From assembly GCA_017618275.1 (NCBI GenBank), contig JAFZUS010000100.1:1-53365 (forward strand): 53,365 nucleotides of DNA, in the 5' to 3' direction. Under the pieces are notes generated by a model that saw only the letters and a list, made by a program, of their open reading frames with translations, was not told the DNA's origin and did not search any database. Source of the stretch: Prevotella sp. (lineage in GTDB: Bacteria; Bacteroidota; Bacteroidia; Bacteroidales; Bacteroidaceae). Numbering within the stretch: the first letter of the stretch is position 1; the number at the start of each line of letters is the position of its first letter. Positions 8,214-20,486 of the stretch are shown in pieces. A program made the position numbers and the translations under genes.

Positions 8214-8885
8214 ATGATGAAGAATGACTTTAGAAAATATGCTGTAGGGCATTTAGGAATGGATGGTCTGACCTTTGATGAGATGATGAAGGCCCAGGCA
8301 CAGTATCTGAATCCGTACATCCTTGAGGAGCGTCAGTTGAACGTGACCCAGATGGATGTGTTCTCAAGACTGATGATGGACCGCATCATCTTTCTCGGTA
8401 CGCAGATAGATGACTATACTGCCAACACGTTACAGGCCCAGTTGCTCTACCTCGACTCTGTGGATTCCGGCAAGGATATCTCTATTTATATCAACAGCCC
8501 TGGTGGTAGTGTAACGGCCGGACTTGGTATCTATGACACGATGCAGTTCATCTCCAGCGATGTCGCTACCATCTGTACTGGTATGGCAGCCTCTATGGGT
8601 GCCGTCCTGCTGGTCGCTGGTACAGAAGGTAAACGCTCTGCGCTGCCTCATAGCCGGGTAATGATACACCAACCGTTGGGTGGCGTGCAGGGTCAGGCTT
8701 CAGATATCGAGATCGAAGCCAAAGAAATCCTGAAATTCAAAAAGGAGTTGTATACGATTATCTCCAATCACTCGCATACTCCCTACGAGAAAGTCTATGC
8801 CGACTCTGACCGTAACTATTGGATGACGGCAGAGGAAGCCAAGGAATATGGAATGATTGACAATGTGTTGACGAGGAAAGGATAA
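8214..8885 (+). CDS. clpP: ATP-dependent Clp protease proteolytic subunit
   Basis: 223 residues. The catalytic Ser127 lies in GMAASMGA and His152 in [10 protein letters not shown], the usual 25 apart; the catalytic Asp is most likely D197 in [10 protein letters not shown]. The N-terminal segment before the protease core is about 45 residues and could include a propeptide. ATG codons at 8214 and 8217 are both possible starts. ClpP forms a tetradecamer that degrades proteins unfolded by ClpX, encoded 2 nt downstream, so the two subunits are made from one message. Confidence 0.96.
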   Translation: MMKNDFRKYAVGHLGMDGLTFDEMMKAQAQYLNPYILEERQLNVTQMDVFSRLMMDRIIFLGTQIDDYTANTLQAQLLYLDSVDSGKDISIYINSPGGSVTAGLGIYDTMQFISSDVATICTGMAASMGAVLLVAGTEGKRSALPHSRVMIHQPLGGVQGQASDIEIEAKEILKFKKELYTIISNHSHTPYEKVYADSDRNYWMTAEEAKEYGMIDNVLTRKG

Positions 8886-8887
8886 GG

Positions 8888-10123
8888 ATGGTAAAGAAAG
8901 GTGTATGTAGTTTCTGCGGAAGGACAGAAAGAGAGGTCAGACTGTTGATAACTGGACTCAACGGTTATATCTGTGAGGATTGTGCCCAACAGGCTTACCA
9001 GATTGTTCAGCAGCAGGACTGGATGCAGGATCAATCCAAGAAGAAAGAGAAGTTCAACTCGCAGAACCATGTCCCCAAGCCCCAGGAAATCAAATCCTAT
9101 CTTGACCAATATGTGATAGGTCAGGATGAGGCCAAACGTTATTTGTCTGTGGCTGTCTATAATCATTATAAGAGACTCCAGCAGCCTTCGAGTGCCGACG
9201 AGGTGGAGATAGAAAAAAGTAATATCATCATGGTGGGCTCGACAGGTACAGGGAAGACGCTCCTTGCCAGAACCATCGCTAGGCTTTTGGACGTGCCGTT
9301 TACGATTGTCGATGCTACGGTGTTTACAGAGGCCGGTTATGTAGGCGAGGATGTTGAGAGTATCCTGACCCGTCTTCTTCAGGTTGCAGACTATAATGTG
9401 GATGCTGCCCAACGTGGTATCGTCTTTATCGACGAGATTGACAAGATCGCCCGTAAGAGTGACAATCCCTCGATTACCCGTGATGTCAGTGGTGAGGGTG
9501 TTCAACAAGGATTGCTGAAGTTGTTGGAAGGTACTAATGTCAACGTACCCCCCAAGGGAGGAAGAAAGCATCCTGACCAGGAATACATTCAGTTGGATAC
9601 ACGTAACATCCTGTTTATCTGTGGTGGCGCCTTTGATGGTATTGAACGGAAAATCGCACAACGGATGAACACCCATGTGGTAGGGTATAATTCTGTTCAG
9701 AATGTCGCTAAAATTGATAAGGCGAACCTGATGCAGTATATTGTACCGCAGGATCTGAAATCATTCGGACTCATACCGGAGATTATCGGACGTTTGCCTG
9801 TTCTGACTTATCTTAATCCACTTGACCGTGAGGCTTTGGAAAAGATCCTCGTGGAGCCTAAGAACTCTATCATTCGTCAGTATGTGAAACTCTTTGAGAT
9901 GGATGGTATTACACTCACGTTTACGCCCGAGGCGTTGAAAGTCATTGTCGACAAGGCGGTAGAGTACAACCTCGGTGCCCGTGGTCTCCGCTCGATTGTG
10001 GAGAGTGTGATGATGGACACGATGTTTGATGCGCCATCGAAAAAGATAAAGAAATTTGAAGTGACAGAAGACTTCACCAGAAAGCAACTGGAGAAGTCGC
10101 ACTTGCAGAAATTAGCCTCATAA
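8888..10123 (+). CDS. clpX: ATP-dependent Clp protease ATP-binding subunit ClpX
   Basis: 411 residues. The N-terminal zinc domain has C7, C10, C29 and C32. The AAA+ core shows Walker A GSTGTGKT (117-124), pore loop GYVGE (150-154) and Walker B VFIDE (179-183), with the C-terminal [10 protein letters not shown] sensor-2 region. Where E. coli has the ClpP-docking IGF loop, the aligned stretch here appears to read VVGYNS; this alignment is by eye. The protein unfolds tagged substrates and feeds ClpP. It starts 2 nt after clpP and is followed after 28 nt by recQ. Confidence 0.96.
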   Translation: MVKKGVCSFCGRTEREVRLLITGLNGYICEDCAQQAYQIVQQQDWMQDQSKKKEKFNSQNHVPKPQEIKSYLDQYVIGQDEAKRYLSVAVYNHYKRLQQPSSADEVEIEKSNIIMVGSTGTGKTLLARTIARLLDVPFTIVDATVFTEAGYVGEDVESILTRLLQVADYNVDAAQRGIVFIDEIDKIARKSDNPSITRDVSGEGVQQGLLKLLEGTNVNVPPKGGRKHPDQEYIQLDTRNILFICGGAFDGIERKIAQRMNTHVVGYNSVQNVAKIDKANLMQYIVPQDLKSFGLIPEIIGRLPVLTYLNPLDREALEKILVEPKNSIIRQYVKLFEMDGITLTFTPEALKVIVDKAVEYNLGARGLRSIVESVMMDTMFDAPSKKIKKFEVTEDFTRKQLEKSHLQKLAS

Positions 10124-10151
10124 GAACAATAAAGCCTATAACAAAAGAAAT

Positions 10152-12333
10152 ATGCCTCAAAAGATCAATCTAACAGTTGCTTTGAAGAAATACTTTGGAT
10201 TTGACAAGTTCAAAGGAGATCAGGAACGTATCATTCAGAATGTGTTGGATGGTAAAGACACATTTGTACTGATGCCGACGGGCGGAGGAAAATCCCTTTG
10301 CTACCAGTTGCCGTCATTGTTGATGGAGGGTACGGCCATAGTTATATCTCCTCTGATTGCCTTGATGAAGAATCAGGTGGATGTCATTTCCAATCTGAGT
10401 GAACAAGAAGGGACTGCCCATTATCTGAACTCCTCGTTGAATAAGGCAGCCATAGATCAGGTAAAGGCGGATATTCTGGCCGGCCATACCAAACTCCTGT
10501 ATGTGGCGCCTGAGTCACTGACAAAAGAAGATAATGTGGAGTTCCTGAAATCGGTGAAGATTTCTTTCTATGCTGTTGACGAGGCTCATTGTATTTCGGA
10601 GTGGGGCCATGATTTCCGTCCGGAATACCGTCGCATCCGCCCGATTGTCAACGAGATTGGTGAAGCCCCGATAATTGCCTTGACAGCCACGGCTACCGAC
10701 AAAGTGCGTTCGGACATTAAGAAGAACCTTGGCATTGTGGATGCCACGGAGTTCAAGAGTTCCTTTAACCGCCCGAATTTGTATTATGAGGTAAGGGCAA
10801 AGACCAAGGAGGTTGATAAGGACATTATTAAGTTCATCAAGCAGCATCCAGGTAAGAGTGGAATCATCTATTGTCTTTCCCGAAAGAAAGTCGAGGAATT
10901 GGCAGCCATCCTCCGGGCCAATGATATCAAGGCTGCAGCCTATCACGCCGGACTGGATTCCGCAACCCGTACACAGACACAGGATGCCTTCCTGATGGAA
11001 GACATCGATGTGATTGTAGCCACCATTGCCTTCGGTATGGGTATTGATAAGCCTGATGTCCGATTTGTGATTCATTATGATATCCCGAAGTCGTTGGAGG
11101 GCTATTATCAGGAGACCGGTCGTGCCGGTCGTGATGGCGGTGAGGGTATTTGTCTGGCTTTCTATTCCAGCAAGGATTTGGATAAACTGGAGAAATTTAT
11201 GGAAGGGAAGCCCGTGGCCGAACAGGATATCGGGCGTCAGTTGTTGGTAGAGACAGCAGCCTATGCCGAGACGAGTGTATGTCGCAGAAAGATGCTGCTG
11301 CACTATTTTGGTGAATCCTATGATAAGGACAACTGCGGGAATTGTGACAACTGTCTGCATCCGAAGACCAAGATAGAGGCCAAGGATCAGTTGGTGACGG
11401 TGCTGAATGTCATCCAACTCATCAAGGAGAATTTCCGAAGCGACTATGTCATAGATTTCATTATGGGCAAGGAAACGGAAGAGATTCTGGCTCATAAGCA
11501 CCATGAACTGGATGAGTTTGGTGTTGGTGAGGATGATGATGAGAAGATATGGAATCCGGTCATCCGTCAGGCGCTCATAGCAGGATATCTTAGGAAAGAG
11601 GTGGAGAACTATGGTCTTTTGAAGATTACCGCAGCAGGAAAGAAATTCCTGAAGTCCCCGAAGTCCTTTATGATTGTCAAGGATGCGGAATTCAGCGATG
11701 ACTATGAGGCAGGCATGGAACCAGAAGGAGGAACGGGTGCCCTTGACCCGACGCTCAGTGCCATGTTGCGTGACCTCCGTAAGAAAGTGTCGAAACGGTT
11801 GGAGCGTCCGCCCTATGTCATTTTCCAAGATGTCAGTATTGACCAGATGGCAACGGATTATCCTGTTACCCTTGAGGAGTTGAAGAATATCCAAGGTGTG
11901 GGCGAAGGCAAGGTGAAACAACCCTATGCCAAGGAGTTTGTAGATCTGATTGCCAAGTACTGCGAAGAAAACGAGATCGAACGGCAGATGGACCTGCGTG
12001 TCCGCACCGTTGCCAAAAAGTCGATGCTGAAGGTGAAGATCATTCAGAGTATCGACCGACAGATCGCGCTTGACGATATCGCCAATGCCCAGGGTATTGA
12101 TTTCGATGAGTTGCTCGATGAAATAGAGGCGATCGTTTATAGTGGTACGAAACTCAATATCGACTATTTCCTGGAAGAGGTTATGGACGAGGATCATATT
12201 GATGACATCTATGACTACTTTGCCGAATCAGATACGGACAAGTTAGATGTGGCCCAGGAAGAACTTGGGAAAGACTATTCTGAGGATGAGATTCGTCTGG
12301 TACGCATCAAGTTCATTTCAGAAATGGCAAATT

Positions 12334-12335
<2 letters not shown>
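10152..12335 (+). CDS. recQ: ATP-dependent DNA helicase RecQ
   Basis: 727 residues. Helicase motifs: Walker A PTGGGKS, motif II DEAHCISEWGHDFRPEYR (DEAH box plus RecQ aromatic loop), SAT-like ALTATAT, motif V/VI including TGRAGRDG. The zinc-binding cysteines are in the C-R-R-K...NCGNCDNC segment. A winged-helix RQC domain and an HRDC domain (IQGVGEGKVKQPY) follow, then an acidic C-terminal region of about 100 residues. RecQ unwinds recombination intermediates and stalled forks. Spacing to clpX (28 nt) suggests read-through transcription. The long antisense reading frame beneath it is a shadow. Confidence 0.95.
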
Positions 12336-13863
<1,528 letters not shown>

Positions 13864-13864
13864 G

Positions 13865-15298
13865 ATGATGAAAAGAGTTATCTTTCTTTCAGCCTTTTTC
13901 CTGAACGTCATTGTCTTGATGGCACAGACGGATCCCGTGATTATGACAATCAATGGGAATCCTGTGTTACGTTCGGAGTTCGAGTATTCCTATAATAAGA
14001 ATAATTCGGATGGTGTTATAGATAAGAAGTCCATTGATGAATATGTGGATCTGTTTATCAACTATAAGTTGAAGGTCATTGCAGCACTTGACGCTAAACT
14101 GGATACCTTGACATCCTTTAAACAGGAGTATGCGATGTACCGTGACCAGCAGGTGCGGCCTACTTTGGTGACGGATGCAGATGTGCTGAAAGAGGCTCGT
14201 GACAACTATAATCGAGCCAAGGAACAGATCGGTTCGAAAGGACTGATCTATCCTGCACATATTTTTTTCCTTCTCTCATCGAATGCAACACAGGAAGAGC
14301 AGGATAGGGTTCGTCACCGTGCTGATTCCGTTTACCAACTTCTAAGGGCTGGTGCAGATTATGCCGATCTTGCCAAACGTTTTTCTGATGACAAGAAAAC
14401 GGGTGCCAATGGTGGACTGCTTTCTACATGGATTGCCCCTAATCAGGCTTTCAAGGAGTTCGAGGATGCTGCCTATGCCTTACAGATAGGTGAGATCAGT
14501 CAGCCGGTATTGACGCCGAGAGGCTATCATATCATCTTGATGAAAGACCGTAAGCAGTTGGAACCCTTCGATTCGTTGAAAAACACTATCATCCAGAGAA
14601 TAGAACAGCAGGGCCTTCGTGAACGGATTGCCGATCAGAAGATCCAAGAGATGGTGAAACAGTCTGGCGGGACAATGAGCAAGGAAGATATCATGGTTAG
14701 GAGGACAGACTCCTTAGCGGCTGTGGACAGTGAGGCGAAATACTTGATCCAGGAGTATTATGACGGTCTGCTGCTCTATGAGATCAGTAACCGTGAGGTC
14801 TGGGATAAGGGAGCGAAAGATGAAGCAGGACTGGCGGCCTATTTCAAAGAACACAAGAAAGATTATGCATGGTCGGAGCCTCGTTATAAGGGTATTGCCT
14901 ATCATGTAAAGGATAAGGCAGATGTGAAGGCCGTGAAGAATTGTGTCAAGAAATTGCCTTTTGATCAGTGGGCTGAGGCCTTGCGCAGTACCTTCAATCC
15001 GGATTCCGTCATTCGTATTCGTGTAGAGAAGGGCATCTTTAAGCAGGGTGACCATCCTCTGATTGACAAGGAGGTCTTCAAGCGTGATACAACAACCACT
15101 CCTGTCGAAGGCTATCCGATAGATGCAGTCTATGGTAAACTGCTTAAAAAAGGACCGGAGAACTATACTGATGTTAGAGGTCAGGTGACAGCCGACTATC
15201 AGGATATGCTTGAGAAAGCCTGGATCTATGACCTGCGTCGTCGTTATCCATTTACGGTGAATAAGGAAGTATTGAAAACAGTTAATAAGCATCAATGA
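13865..15298 (+). CDS. Periplasmic parvulin-type peptidyl-prolyl isomerase
   Basis: 477 residues from the ATG at 13865 (an adjacent ATG at 13868 is equally possible). An N-terminal signal peptide (FLSAFFLNVIVLMAQ) directs export. A SurA-N-like helical region precedes one parvulin domain at about 130-245, with PAHIFF, GANGGLLSTW and GYHIILMKDR as family landmarks. The remaining 230 residues are less conserved. It probably assists outer-membrane protein folding. It starts 1 nt past guaB and overlaps the next isomerase by four bases (ATGA, 15295-15298). An upstream in-frame extension to 13700 lies inside guaB and is rejected. Confidence 0.88.
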   Translation: MMKRVIFLSAFFLNVIVLMAQTDPVIMTINGNPVLRSEFEYSYNKNNSDGVIDKKSIDEYVDLFINYKLKVIAALDAKLDTLTSFKQEYAMYRDQQVRPTLVTDADVLKEARDNYNRAKEQIGSKGLIYPAHIFFLLSSNATQEEQDRVRHRADSVYQLLRAGADYADLAKRFSDDKKTGANGGLLSTWIAPNQAFKEFEDAAYALQIGEISQPVLTPRGYHIILMKDRKQLEPFDSLKNTIIQRIEQQGLRERIADQKIQEMVKQSGGTMSKEDIMVRRTDSLAAVDSEAKYLIQEYYDGLLLYEISNREVWDKGAKDEAGLAAYFKEHKKDYAWSEPRYKGIAYHVKDKADVKAVKNCVKKLPFDQWAEALRSTFNPDSVIRIRVEKGIFKQGDHPLIDKEVFKRDTTTTPVEGYPIDAVYGKLLKKGPENYTDVRGQVTADYQDMLEKAWIYDLRRRYPFTVNKEVLKTVNKHQ

Positions 15299-16731
15299 GA
15301 ATAACCAGAAAGTTTATCTTGCCTATCTTGGTAGCAGCCCCTTTGATGGGTGTTGCCACCATGCCGAATCATGCTAGTATTCCGACTCTGTCAACGAATT
15401 CTATGGATTCCGACTCCGTTGTTCCGGTTCATAGTATCATTGATGAGGTAATCTGGGTAGTTGGCGATGAGGCTATCCTGAAGTCTGATGTGGAGAACCT
15501 GCGTATGCAGGCCGCCATGGAAGGTGTCAAGTGGAGTGGGGATCCGGACTGTACGATTCCAGAACAGATCGCCGTCCAGAAACTCTTTGTCCACCAGGCA
15601 GACATCGACAGTATCGAGGTGACAGATGCCGATGTGGCACAGGATGTGGAACAACAGATCAGTACGTGGTTGGATATGGTCGACGGTTCGCGTGAGCGGC
15701 TTGAAGAATACAAGCATCAGACGATAACCCAGATGCGTAATGAGATGCGTGATGAATTTAAAGACCGTCAGAAAGTGCAGAAGATGCGTCAGAAACTGGT
15801 GGAGGACATTGCCGTGACTCCGGCAGATGTGCGTCGTTATTTCTTGAATCTTCCGCAGGACAGTCTTCCGTTTGTGCAAACAGAAGTGGAGGTGCAGATT
15901 ATCTGTCAGACCCCCCGGATAGAGGAAGAGGAAATCAATCGTGTGAAGGAGGAGTTGCGTAATTATACGGATCGTGTGAATAAGGGAGAGTCTACTTTCC
16001 AGACCTTGGCACGCTTGTATTCCGAAGATCTGGTCTCTGCCCGTCGTGGAGGTGAACTGGGACTGATGGGGCGTGGTACACTGGATCCCGCTTTTGCAAC
16101 GGTTGCCTTCAATCTGACTGACCCGAAGAAGATATCCAAAATTGTTGAGTCGGAGTTTGGCTATCATATCATCCAATTGGTGGAGAAACGTGGTGACAAG
16201 GTGAACGTCCGACATATCTTGAAGAAACCCATTGTCTCTGACGAGGCTATCGAGAAAGCCTTGAACCGTCTGGATTCCATTGCCGATGATATTCGTGGGG
16301 GTAAATTTACGTTTGAGGAAGGTGCCTCCCTGTTGTCAGATGATAAGGACACACGCAGTAACAAAGGTTTGATGTCCAACTCTCAGTTGCAGTATGGTCA
16401 TAGCATCACCTCCCGTTTCAAGATGCAGGATCTTCCTCCCGAGGTGGCAAAGGTGGTTGACACCATGAAGGTCGGACAGATATCTAAGTCTTTCCAGATG
16501 ATCAATCAGAAAGGTAAGACCGTCTGTGTCATTGCCAAGTTGAAGAACCGCGTTGATGGTCACAGGGCCAATATCAGTGATGATTATCAAGTGTTGAAGG
16601 AAGTGGTACTTAACAAACGCCGTGAGGAAGTACTTCATCAGTGGGTCGTGGATAAGATAAAAGGAGTTTATACCCGCCTGAATGATAATTATCGCGACTG
16701 TAAGTTTGAGTACGAAGGCTGGATCAAGTAA
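15295..16731 (+). CDS. SurA-like periplasmic peptidyl-prolyl isomerase
   Basis: 478 residues. A signal peptide (about 1-22) is followed by a SurA_N-type chaperone domain (about 45-180), a first parvulin domain (about 185-300, with RRGGELGLMGRG and FGYHIIQLVEKRG) and a second one beginning at VNVRHIL. This N-domain plus two-parvulin arrangement is that of SurA, which escorts unfolded outer-membrane proteins. Together with the preceding isomerase and the OstA-like gene it forms an envelope-biogenesis group. Whether it is functionally equivalent to E. coli SurA cannot be told from sequence. Confidence 0.88.
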   Translation: MRITRKFILPILVAAPLMGVATMPNHASIPTLSTNSMDSDSVVPVHSIIDEVIWVVGDEAILKSDVENLRMQAAMEGVKWSGDPDCTIPEQIAVQKLFVHQADIDSIEVTDADVAQDVEQQISTWLDMVDGSRERLEEYKHQTITQMRNEMRDEFKDRQKVQKMRQKLVEDIAVTPADVRRYFLNLPQDSLPFVQTEVEVQIICQTPRIEEEEINRVKEELRNYTDRVNKGESTFQTLARLYSEDLVSARRGGELGLMGRGTLDPAFATVAFNLTDPKKISKIVESEFGYHIIQLVEKRGDKVNVRHILKKPIVSDEAIEKALNRLDSIADDIRGGKFTFEEGASLLSDDKDTRSNKGLMSNSQLQYGHSITSRFKMQDLPPEVAKVVDTMKVGQISKSFQMINQKGKTVCVIAKLKNRVDGHRANISDDYQVLKEVVLNKRREEVLHQWVVDKIKGVYTRLNDNYRDCKFEYEGWIK

Positions 16732-16736
16732 AATCT

Positions 16737-16772
16737 CCTAGGAATCCCTAGGATTTCCTAGGATATCCTAGT
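16737..16772. repeat. CCTAGG array, 10-nt period, surA-ostA gap
   Basis: CCTAGG occurs at 16737, 16747 and 16757 and CCTAGT at 16767, exactly 10 nt apart, filling the gap between the SurA-like stop and the OstA-like start. Equivalent arrays with different spacer bases are at 21781-21816 and 25143-25188. Confidence 0.9.
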
Positions 16773-16793
16773 CGGTTTAGAGGAAAGAAGCAG

Positions 16794-18383
16794 ATGAAAA
16801 AATTGGTATGGTTTCTGATGGTAGTGTTCGCATTGTTGGCGACGGCATCTGTCGATGCCCAGAAGAACCGCTCCCGCAAACGGGCTGCCCGTAAGACGAG
16901 GGTGCAGGACAAGCGCGTTTATCTGGTACATGCCGATGTGCTTCATTTCGACCAGTATAAGAATCCCGATGCGACCATACTGAACGGCAAGGTGCACTTC
17001 ACCCATGTAGGAGCCAGACTTTATTGCGACAGTGCCTATTTCTATGAGGCCAGCAATTCCTTTGAAGCCTTCGGCCATGTGAAGATGTATCAGGGAGATA
17101 CACTCTCTCTTGTCAGCGATTACGCCTACTATGACGGCAATGAACAGATTGCGCGAGCCCGTTATAACGTGGTCTTGAAAAACAGGAAGACCACGTTGTA
17201 TACGGACAGTCTTGACTTTGACCGTCTTTATGATAACGCCTATTTCTTTGAGGGCGGTAAGATGGTTGACGGTAACACGACATTGACTTCCGACTGGGGG
17301 GAATATAATACGAAGACCAAAATGTCTGTGTTTAACTACGATGTGAAGATGAGGAGTCCGAAGTTCTATTTGACGACGGATACCCTTTATTATGACAATG
17401 CCCGTTCCTTGGCACATATCGTAGGACCTTCGAACATTACGTCTGGGAAAAGCCATATTTATTCCGAGCAAGGTTATTATGACACGAAGAATGAACAGGC
17501 TAGGCTGATGGAACGGTCTGTGCTTGACAATGAAGGAAAGACCCTGGTGGGCGACAGTGTCTATTATGACAGTAAACAAGGGTACAGCCAGGCATTCCGC
17601 AACGTCATCTATGTGGATTCCATCAATAAGAATAAGTTGACAGGCAACTATGGCGAGTATTATGAGAATACAGGTTTTGCCCTTTGTACTGACAGTGCGG
17701 TGGCCATTGACTATTCACAGGGCGACTCGCTCTATATGCACGCTGATACCTTCAAGGTGGTTACCTATAATATAGAAACGGATTCCGTCTATCGGAAAAT
17801 CTATGCCTTCCACAAGGTCAGAGCCTATAGGACTGATGTGCAGGCTGTCTGTGATTCTCTGGTGTATAACTCACAGGATTCCTGTATGACGATGTATAGG
17901 GATCCGATCGTTTGGAACAACAACCAGCAATTGCTGGGTGACGAGATACAGATTTTCTTGAAGGATTCTGTCATTGACAGGGCCCATGTCATCGGGAATG
18001 CCTTTTCCATCCAGCAACTCCGCAGCGATACATCCTGTTATAATCAGGTCTCTTCAAAAGAGATGTTTGCCTATTTCATTGATGGGAACATCCATGAGGC
18101 ACAGGCTGTGGACCAAGTGATTATTGGCTATTATTTTGAGGAAGGCGACTCAGTACCTATTATATATAATTATCAGGAAACCACTGAACTTAAGATGTTC
18201 CTCAAAGACCGGAAACTGCAGAGCGTATGGACACCCAAGACCAGCGGCACGATGTACCCGCTTAATCAGATACCTGCAAACAAGAAGCAATTGACAGGCT
18301 TTGCGTGGTATGATGATGTCCGTCCACGTAATCGTTTTGATATCTTTGTGTGGCGTGAAAAGAAAGGAATAGTCCATGAGTGA
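16794..18383 (+). CDS. OstA/LptA-like periplasmic protein
   Basis: 529 residues with a cleavable signal peptide ([23 protein letters not shown] spans 1-23). The body is built from repeated beta-strand units with a D-x-x-x-Y-Y/F-x pattern (for example [28 protein letters not shown]), typical of the OstA/LptA jellyroll that carries lipopolysaccharide through the periplasm. It is longer than LptA (about 180 residues) and shorter than LptD. In Bacteroidetes such proteins are annotated as OstA-like and may act in LPS transport, which fits the neighbouring outer-membrane folding factors. Its end overlaps mutL by 8 nt. Confidence 0.82.
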   Translation: MKKLVWFLMVVFALLATASVDAQKNRSRKRAARKTRVQDKRVYLVHADVLHFDQYKNPDATILNGKVHFTHVGARLYCDSAYFYEASNSFEAFGHVKMYQGDTLSLVSDYAYYDGNEQIARARYNVVLKNRKTTLYTDSLDFDRLYDNAYFFEGGKMVDGNTTLTSDWGEYNTKTKMSVFNYDVKMRSPKFYLTTDTLYYDNARSLAHIVGPSNITSGKSHIYSEQGYYDTKNEQARLMERSVLDNEGKTLVGDSVYYDSKQGYSQAFRNVIYVDSINKNKLTGNYGEYYENTGFALCTDSAVAIDYSQGDSLYMHADTFKVVTYNIETDSVYRKIYAFHKVRAYRTDVQAVCDSLVYNSQDSCMTMYRDPIVWNNNQQLLGDEIQIFLKDSVIDRAHVIGNAFSIQQLRSDTSCYNQVSSKEMFAYFIDGNIHEAQAVDQVIIGYYFEEGDSVPIIYNYQETTELKMFLKDRKLQSVWTPKTSGTMYPLNQIPANKKQLTGFAWYDDVRPRNRFDIFVWREKKGIVHE

Positions 18384-20211
18384 TATCATACAACTACTTC
18401 CCGATAGCGTTGCCAACCAGATTGCTGCAGGTGAGGTGATACAGCGTCCGGCTTCCGTCATCAAGGAGTTGGTGGAGAATGCTGTGGATGCCGAAGCCAA
18501 GACGATCCATGTGTTGGTGGTTGATGCTGGACGTACGTCTATTCAAGTCATAGATGACGGTAAGGGTATGTCTGAAACAGATGCCCGTCTGGCTTTTGAG
18601 CGTCATGCCACCTCCAAGATTCAGAAGGCAGAAGATCTCTTCGCCCTGCAGACTATGGGTTTCCGGGGAGAGGCGCTTGCTTCCATTGCGGCTGTGGCGC
18701 AGGTAGAACTTCGGACCCGGACGATAAACGATGAGGTCGGTACGCTGGTGTCTGTCTCTGGTTCAAAGGTGGTTGGTCAGGAACCGACATCTTGTCCCGT
18801 AGGAGCGAACTTCAAGGTGGAGAATCTCTTTTTCAATGTGCCGGCCCGAAGGAAATTCCTTAAGACAAACGCCACAGAACTCAACAATATCCTGACGGCC
18901 TTTGAACGTATCGTTCTTGTCTACCCAGAGATCAACTTCACCATGCATAGCAACGGTGTGGAACTGATGAATCTGAAGGCTGGTGGTTTACGGCAGCGTA
19001 TCGCCGATGTCTTTGGTCGCCAGTATTGTCAGGATCTGATTCCAGTGGATGTCAGCACGGCCATGTGCCGGATCTATGGTTTCGTGTCGAAGCCGGAGTC
19101 GGCCAGGAAAAGGGGTGGTTGCGATTACCTCTTTGTGAACGGCCGATATATGAAACACCCCTATTTCCACAAGGCTGTCATTACCGCGTATGACCGATTG
19201 ATCCAGGAAGGCATGCAGATTCCCTATTTCCTCTATTTTGACATCAATCCAGCAGATATTGACGTCAATATCCATCCAACAAAGACGGAGATTAAGTTTG
19301 AGAATGAACAGGCTATCTGGCAGATACTGACAGCGGCTGTCCGTGATGCCATTGGTAAATTCTGTGAAGTGCCTACCATAGATTTTGACACTGTCGGCCG
19401 TCCCGATATTCCTGTCTATGATCCGGAAAGGCCTATTTCTTCGCCACAGCCTCATTATAACCCAGACTATAATCCGTTTAAGTCAGCCTCCACTTCCCCT
19501 AAGTCCCCCGTACCCTCAGACTGGCAGAAACTATACGACTCCTTGTCGTCCGATTCTGTTCAGAAACCGATGGATCATACATCGGCAGATCTGTTTGAGT
19601 TGCAGGAGACGGCCTCTGTCACTACTGTTCCGGAGATGATTGCCGAAAAGTCGCCAGCCCATTATCAGTACAAGGGTAAATATATCATGACGGCGGTGAA
19701 GTCGGGACTGATGATTATCGATCAGCATCGTGCCGACATCCGGATATTATATGAAAAGTATATGGAACAGCAGCGTGCCATGACCTGTGGGACCCAGAAG
19801 ATGCTTTTCCCTGAAACGGTTCAGTTTTCTGCCTCTGATGCTGTGGTGTTCAGTTCCATCCTTCCGACGCTCTCTGGGCTGGGATTTGATTTGAGTGATC
19901 TTGGTGGAAATACATACGCCATCAACGGCATTCCTGCCGGCATTGAAGGGATTGATCCTGTACTGCTTTTGCGGCGGATGGTCAGCGATGCTTTGGAGAA
20001 GGGTAGGGGAGTGACGGACGAGATAAATAGTACAGTGGCGTTAAGCCTCGCGCGCAGTGCGTCGATACCATACGGTCAGATTCTCAGCAATGAAGAGATG
20101 GAGAACCTGATCAACGAACTGTTTGCCTGTTCAAATGTCAATTACACGCCAGATGGCAAGGCTATCCTTTGCATCCTCCCTCAGTCTGATATTGAGCATT
20201 TGTTAGGCTAA
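18376..20211 (+). CDS. mutL: DNA mismatch repair protein MutL
   Basis: 611 residues. The GHKL ATPase has motif [27 protein letters not shown] (about 13-38), motif II DDGKGM and motif [15 protein letters not shown] linker rich in Pro and Ser (about 345-410) joins the C-terminal dimerisation domain. The endonuclease motif DQHA(x)2E(x)4E of nicking MutL proteins reads [12 protein letters not shown], so the middle Glu is Ile, and no CPHGRP-like motif is visible (the corresponding stretch reads NYTPDGKAI). Nicking activity is therefore uncertain. It overlaps the OstA-like gene by 8 nt and is the last gene before the tRNA-Val transcription unit. Confidence 0.95.
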   Translation: MSDIIQLLPDSVANQIAAGEVIQRPASVIKELVENAVDAEAKTIHVLVVDAGRTSIQVIDDGKGMSETDARLAFERHATSKIQKAEDLFALQTMGFRGEALASIAAVAQVELRTRTINDEVGTLVSVSGSKVVGQEPTSCPVGANFKVENLFFNVPARRKFLKTNATELNNILTAFERIVLVYPEINFTMHSNGVELMNLKAGGLRQRIADVFGRQYCQDLIPVDVSTAMCRIYGFVSKPESARKRGGCDYLFVNGRYMKHPYFHKAVITAYDRLIQEGMQIPYFLYFDINPADIDVNIHPTKTEIKFENEQAIWQILTAAVRDAIGKFCEVPTIDFDTVGRPDIPVYDPERPISSPQPHYNPDYNPFKSASTSPKSPVPSDWQKLYDSLSSDSVQKPMDHTSADLFELQETASVTTVPEMIAEKSPAHYQYKGKYIMTAVKSGLMIIDQHRADIRILYEKYMEQQRAMTCGTQKMLFPETVQFSASDAVVFSSILPTLSGLGFDLSDLGGNTYAINGIPAGIEGIDPVLLLRRMVSDALEKGRGVTDEINSTVALSLARSASIPYGQILSNEEMENLINELFACSNVNYTPDGKAILCILPQSDIEHLLG

Positions 20212-20231
20212 ATTTGTTAAAAAACGTCAAC

Positions 20232-20275
20232 AATCAGCAACTTTTCACTTTTCACTTTTCTCTATTCACTTTTTT
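20232..20275. repeat. Short CTTTTCA-type tandem repeat
   Basis: Pyrimidine-rich 7-8-nt units (CTTTTCA) are repeated imperfectly between mutL and the tRNA-Val promoter. Confidence 0.6.
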
Positions 20276-20279
20276 GTTG

Positions 20280-20289
20280 TACCTTTGCA
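20280..20289 (+). promoter_or_regulatory. -7 element (TACCTTTGCA) for tRNA-Val
   Basis: Perfect TACCTTTGCA ending 15 nt before the tRNA 5' end; the predicted start leaves a very short 5' trailer. Confidence 0.65.
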
Positions 20290-20304
20290 CCCGCAAAAGA
20301 AAAA

Positions 20305-20379
20305 GGGCGTTTAGCTCAGTTGGTTTAGAGCATCTGCCTTACAAGCAGAGGGTCGGCGGTTCGAATCCGTCAACGCCCA
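20305..20379 (+). tRNA. tRNA-Val (anticodon TAC)
   Basis: 75-nt cloverleaf. Acceptor arms GGGCGTT and AACGCCC pair perfectly, the discriminator is A20379, the anticodon loop is CTTACAA (anticodon TAC) and the T-loop is GTTCGAATC. CCA is not encoded. It stands alone with its own promoter and a terminator-like hairpin immediately after it. Confidence 0.95.
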
Positions 20380-20380
20380 C

Positions 20381-20414
20381 AAAAAACTTCAGAAGAATTT
20401 CTGAGGTTTTTTTT
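20381..20414 (+). terminator. Terminator of tRNA-Val
   Basis: Arms AAAAAACTTCAG (20381-20392) and CTGAGGTTTTTT (20401-20412) form a stem followed by more T. The T-run overlaps the -33 TTTG of the paaK promoter. Confidence 0.75.
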
Positions 20415-20442
20415 GTTGTTTCAAATAAAAGCATTACCTTTG
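20412..20442 (+). promoter_or_regulatory. Promoter of paaK-ACT operon
   Basis: TTTG at 20412-20415, spacer of 19 nt, then TACCTTTG at 20435-20442: an exact match to the Bacteroidetes housekeeping consensus. The paaK start is 45 nt downstream. Confidence 0.8.
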
Positions 20443-20486
20443 TACCCATAAAAAACAAATAACTCTTACAACATAGAATTAGACTT

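Noticed and set aside
10515-12197. 560-residue minus-strand frame under recQ
   Set aside because: It is antisense to a gene with all RecQ motifs, has a composition typical of a shadow frame and no promoter.
20214-20462. 82-residue reading frame over the tRNA-Val region
   Set aside because: It reads straight through the tRNA, its promoter and its terminator; the protein is the well-known spurious translation of a tRNA gene.
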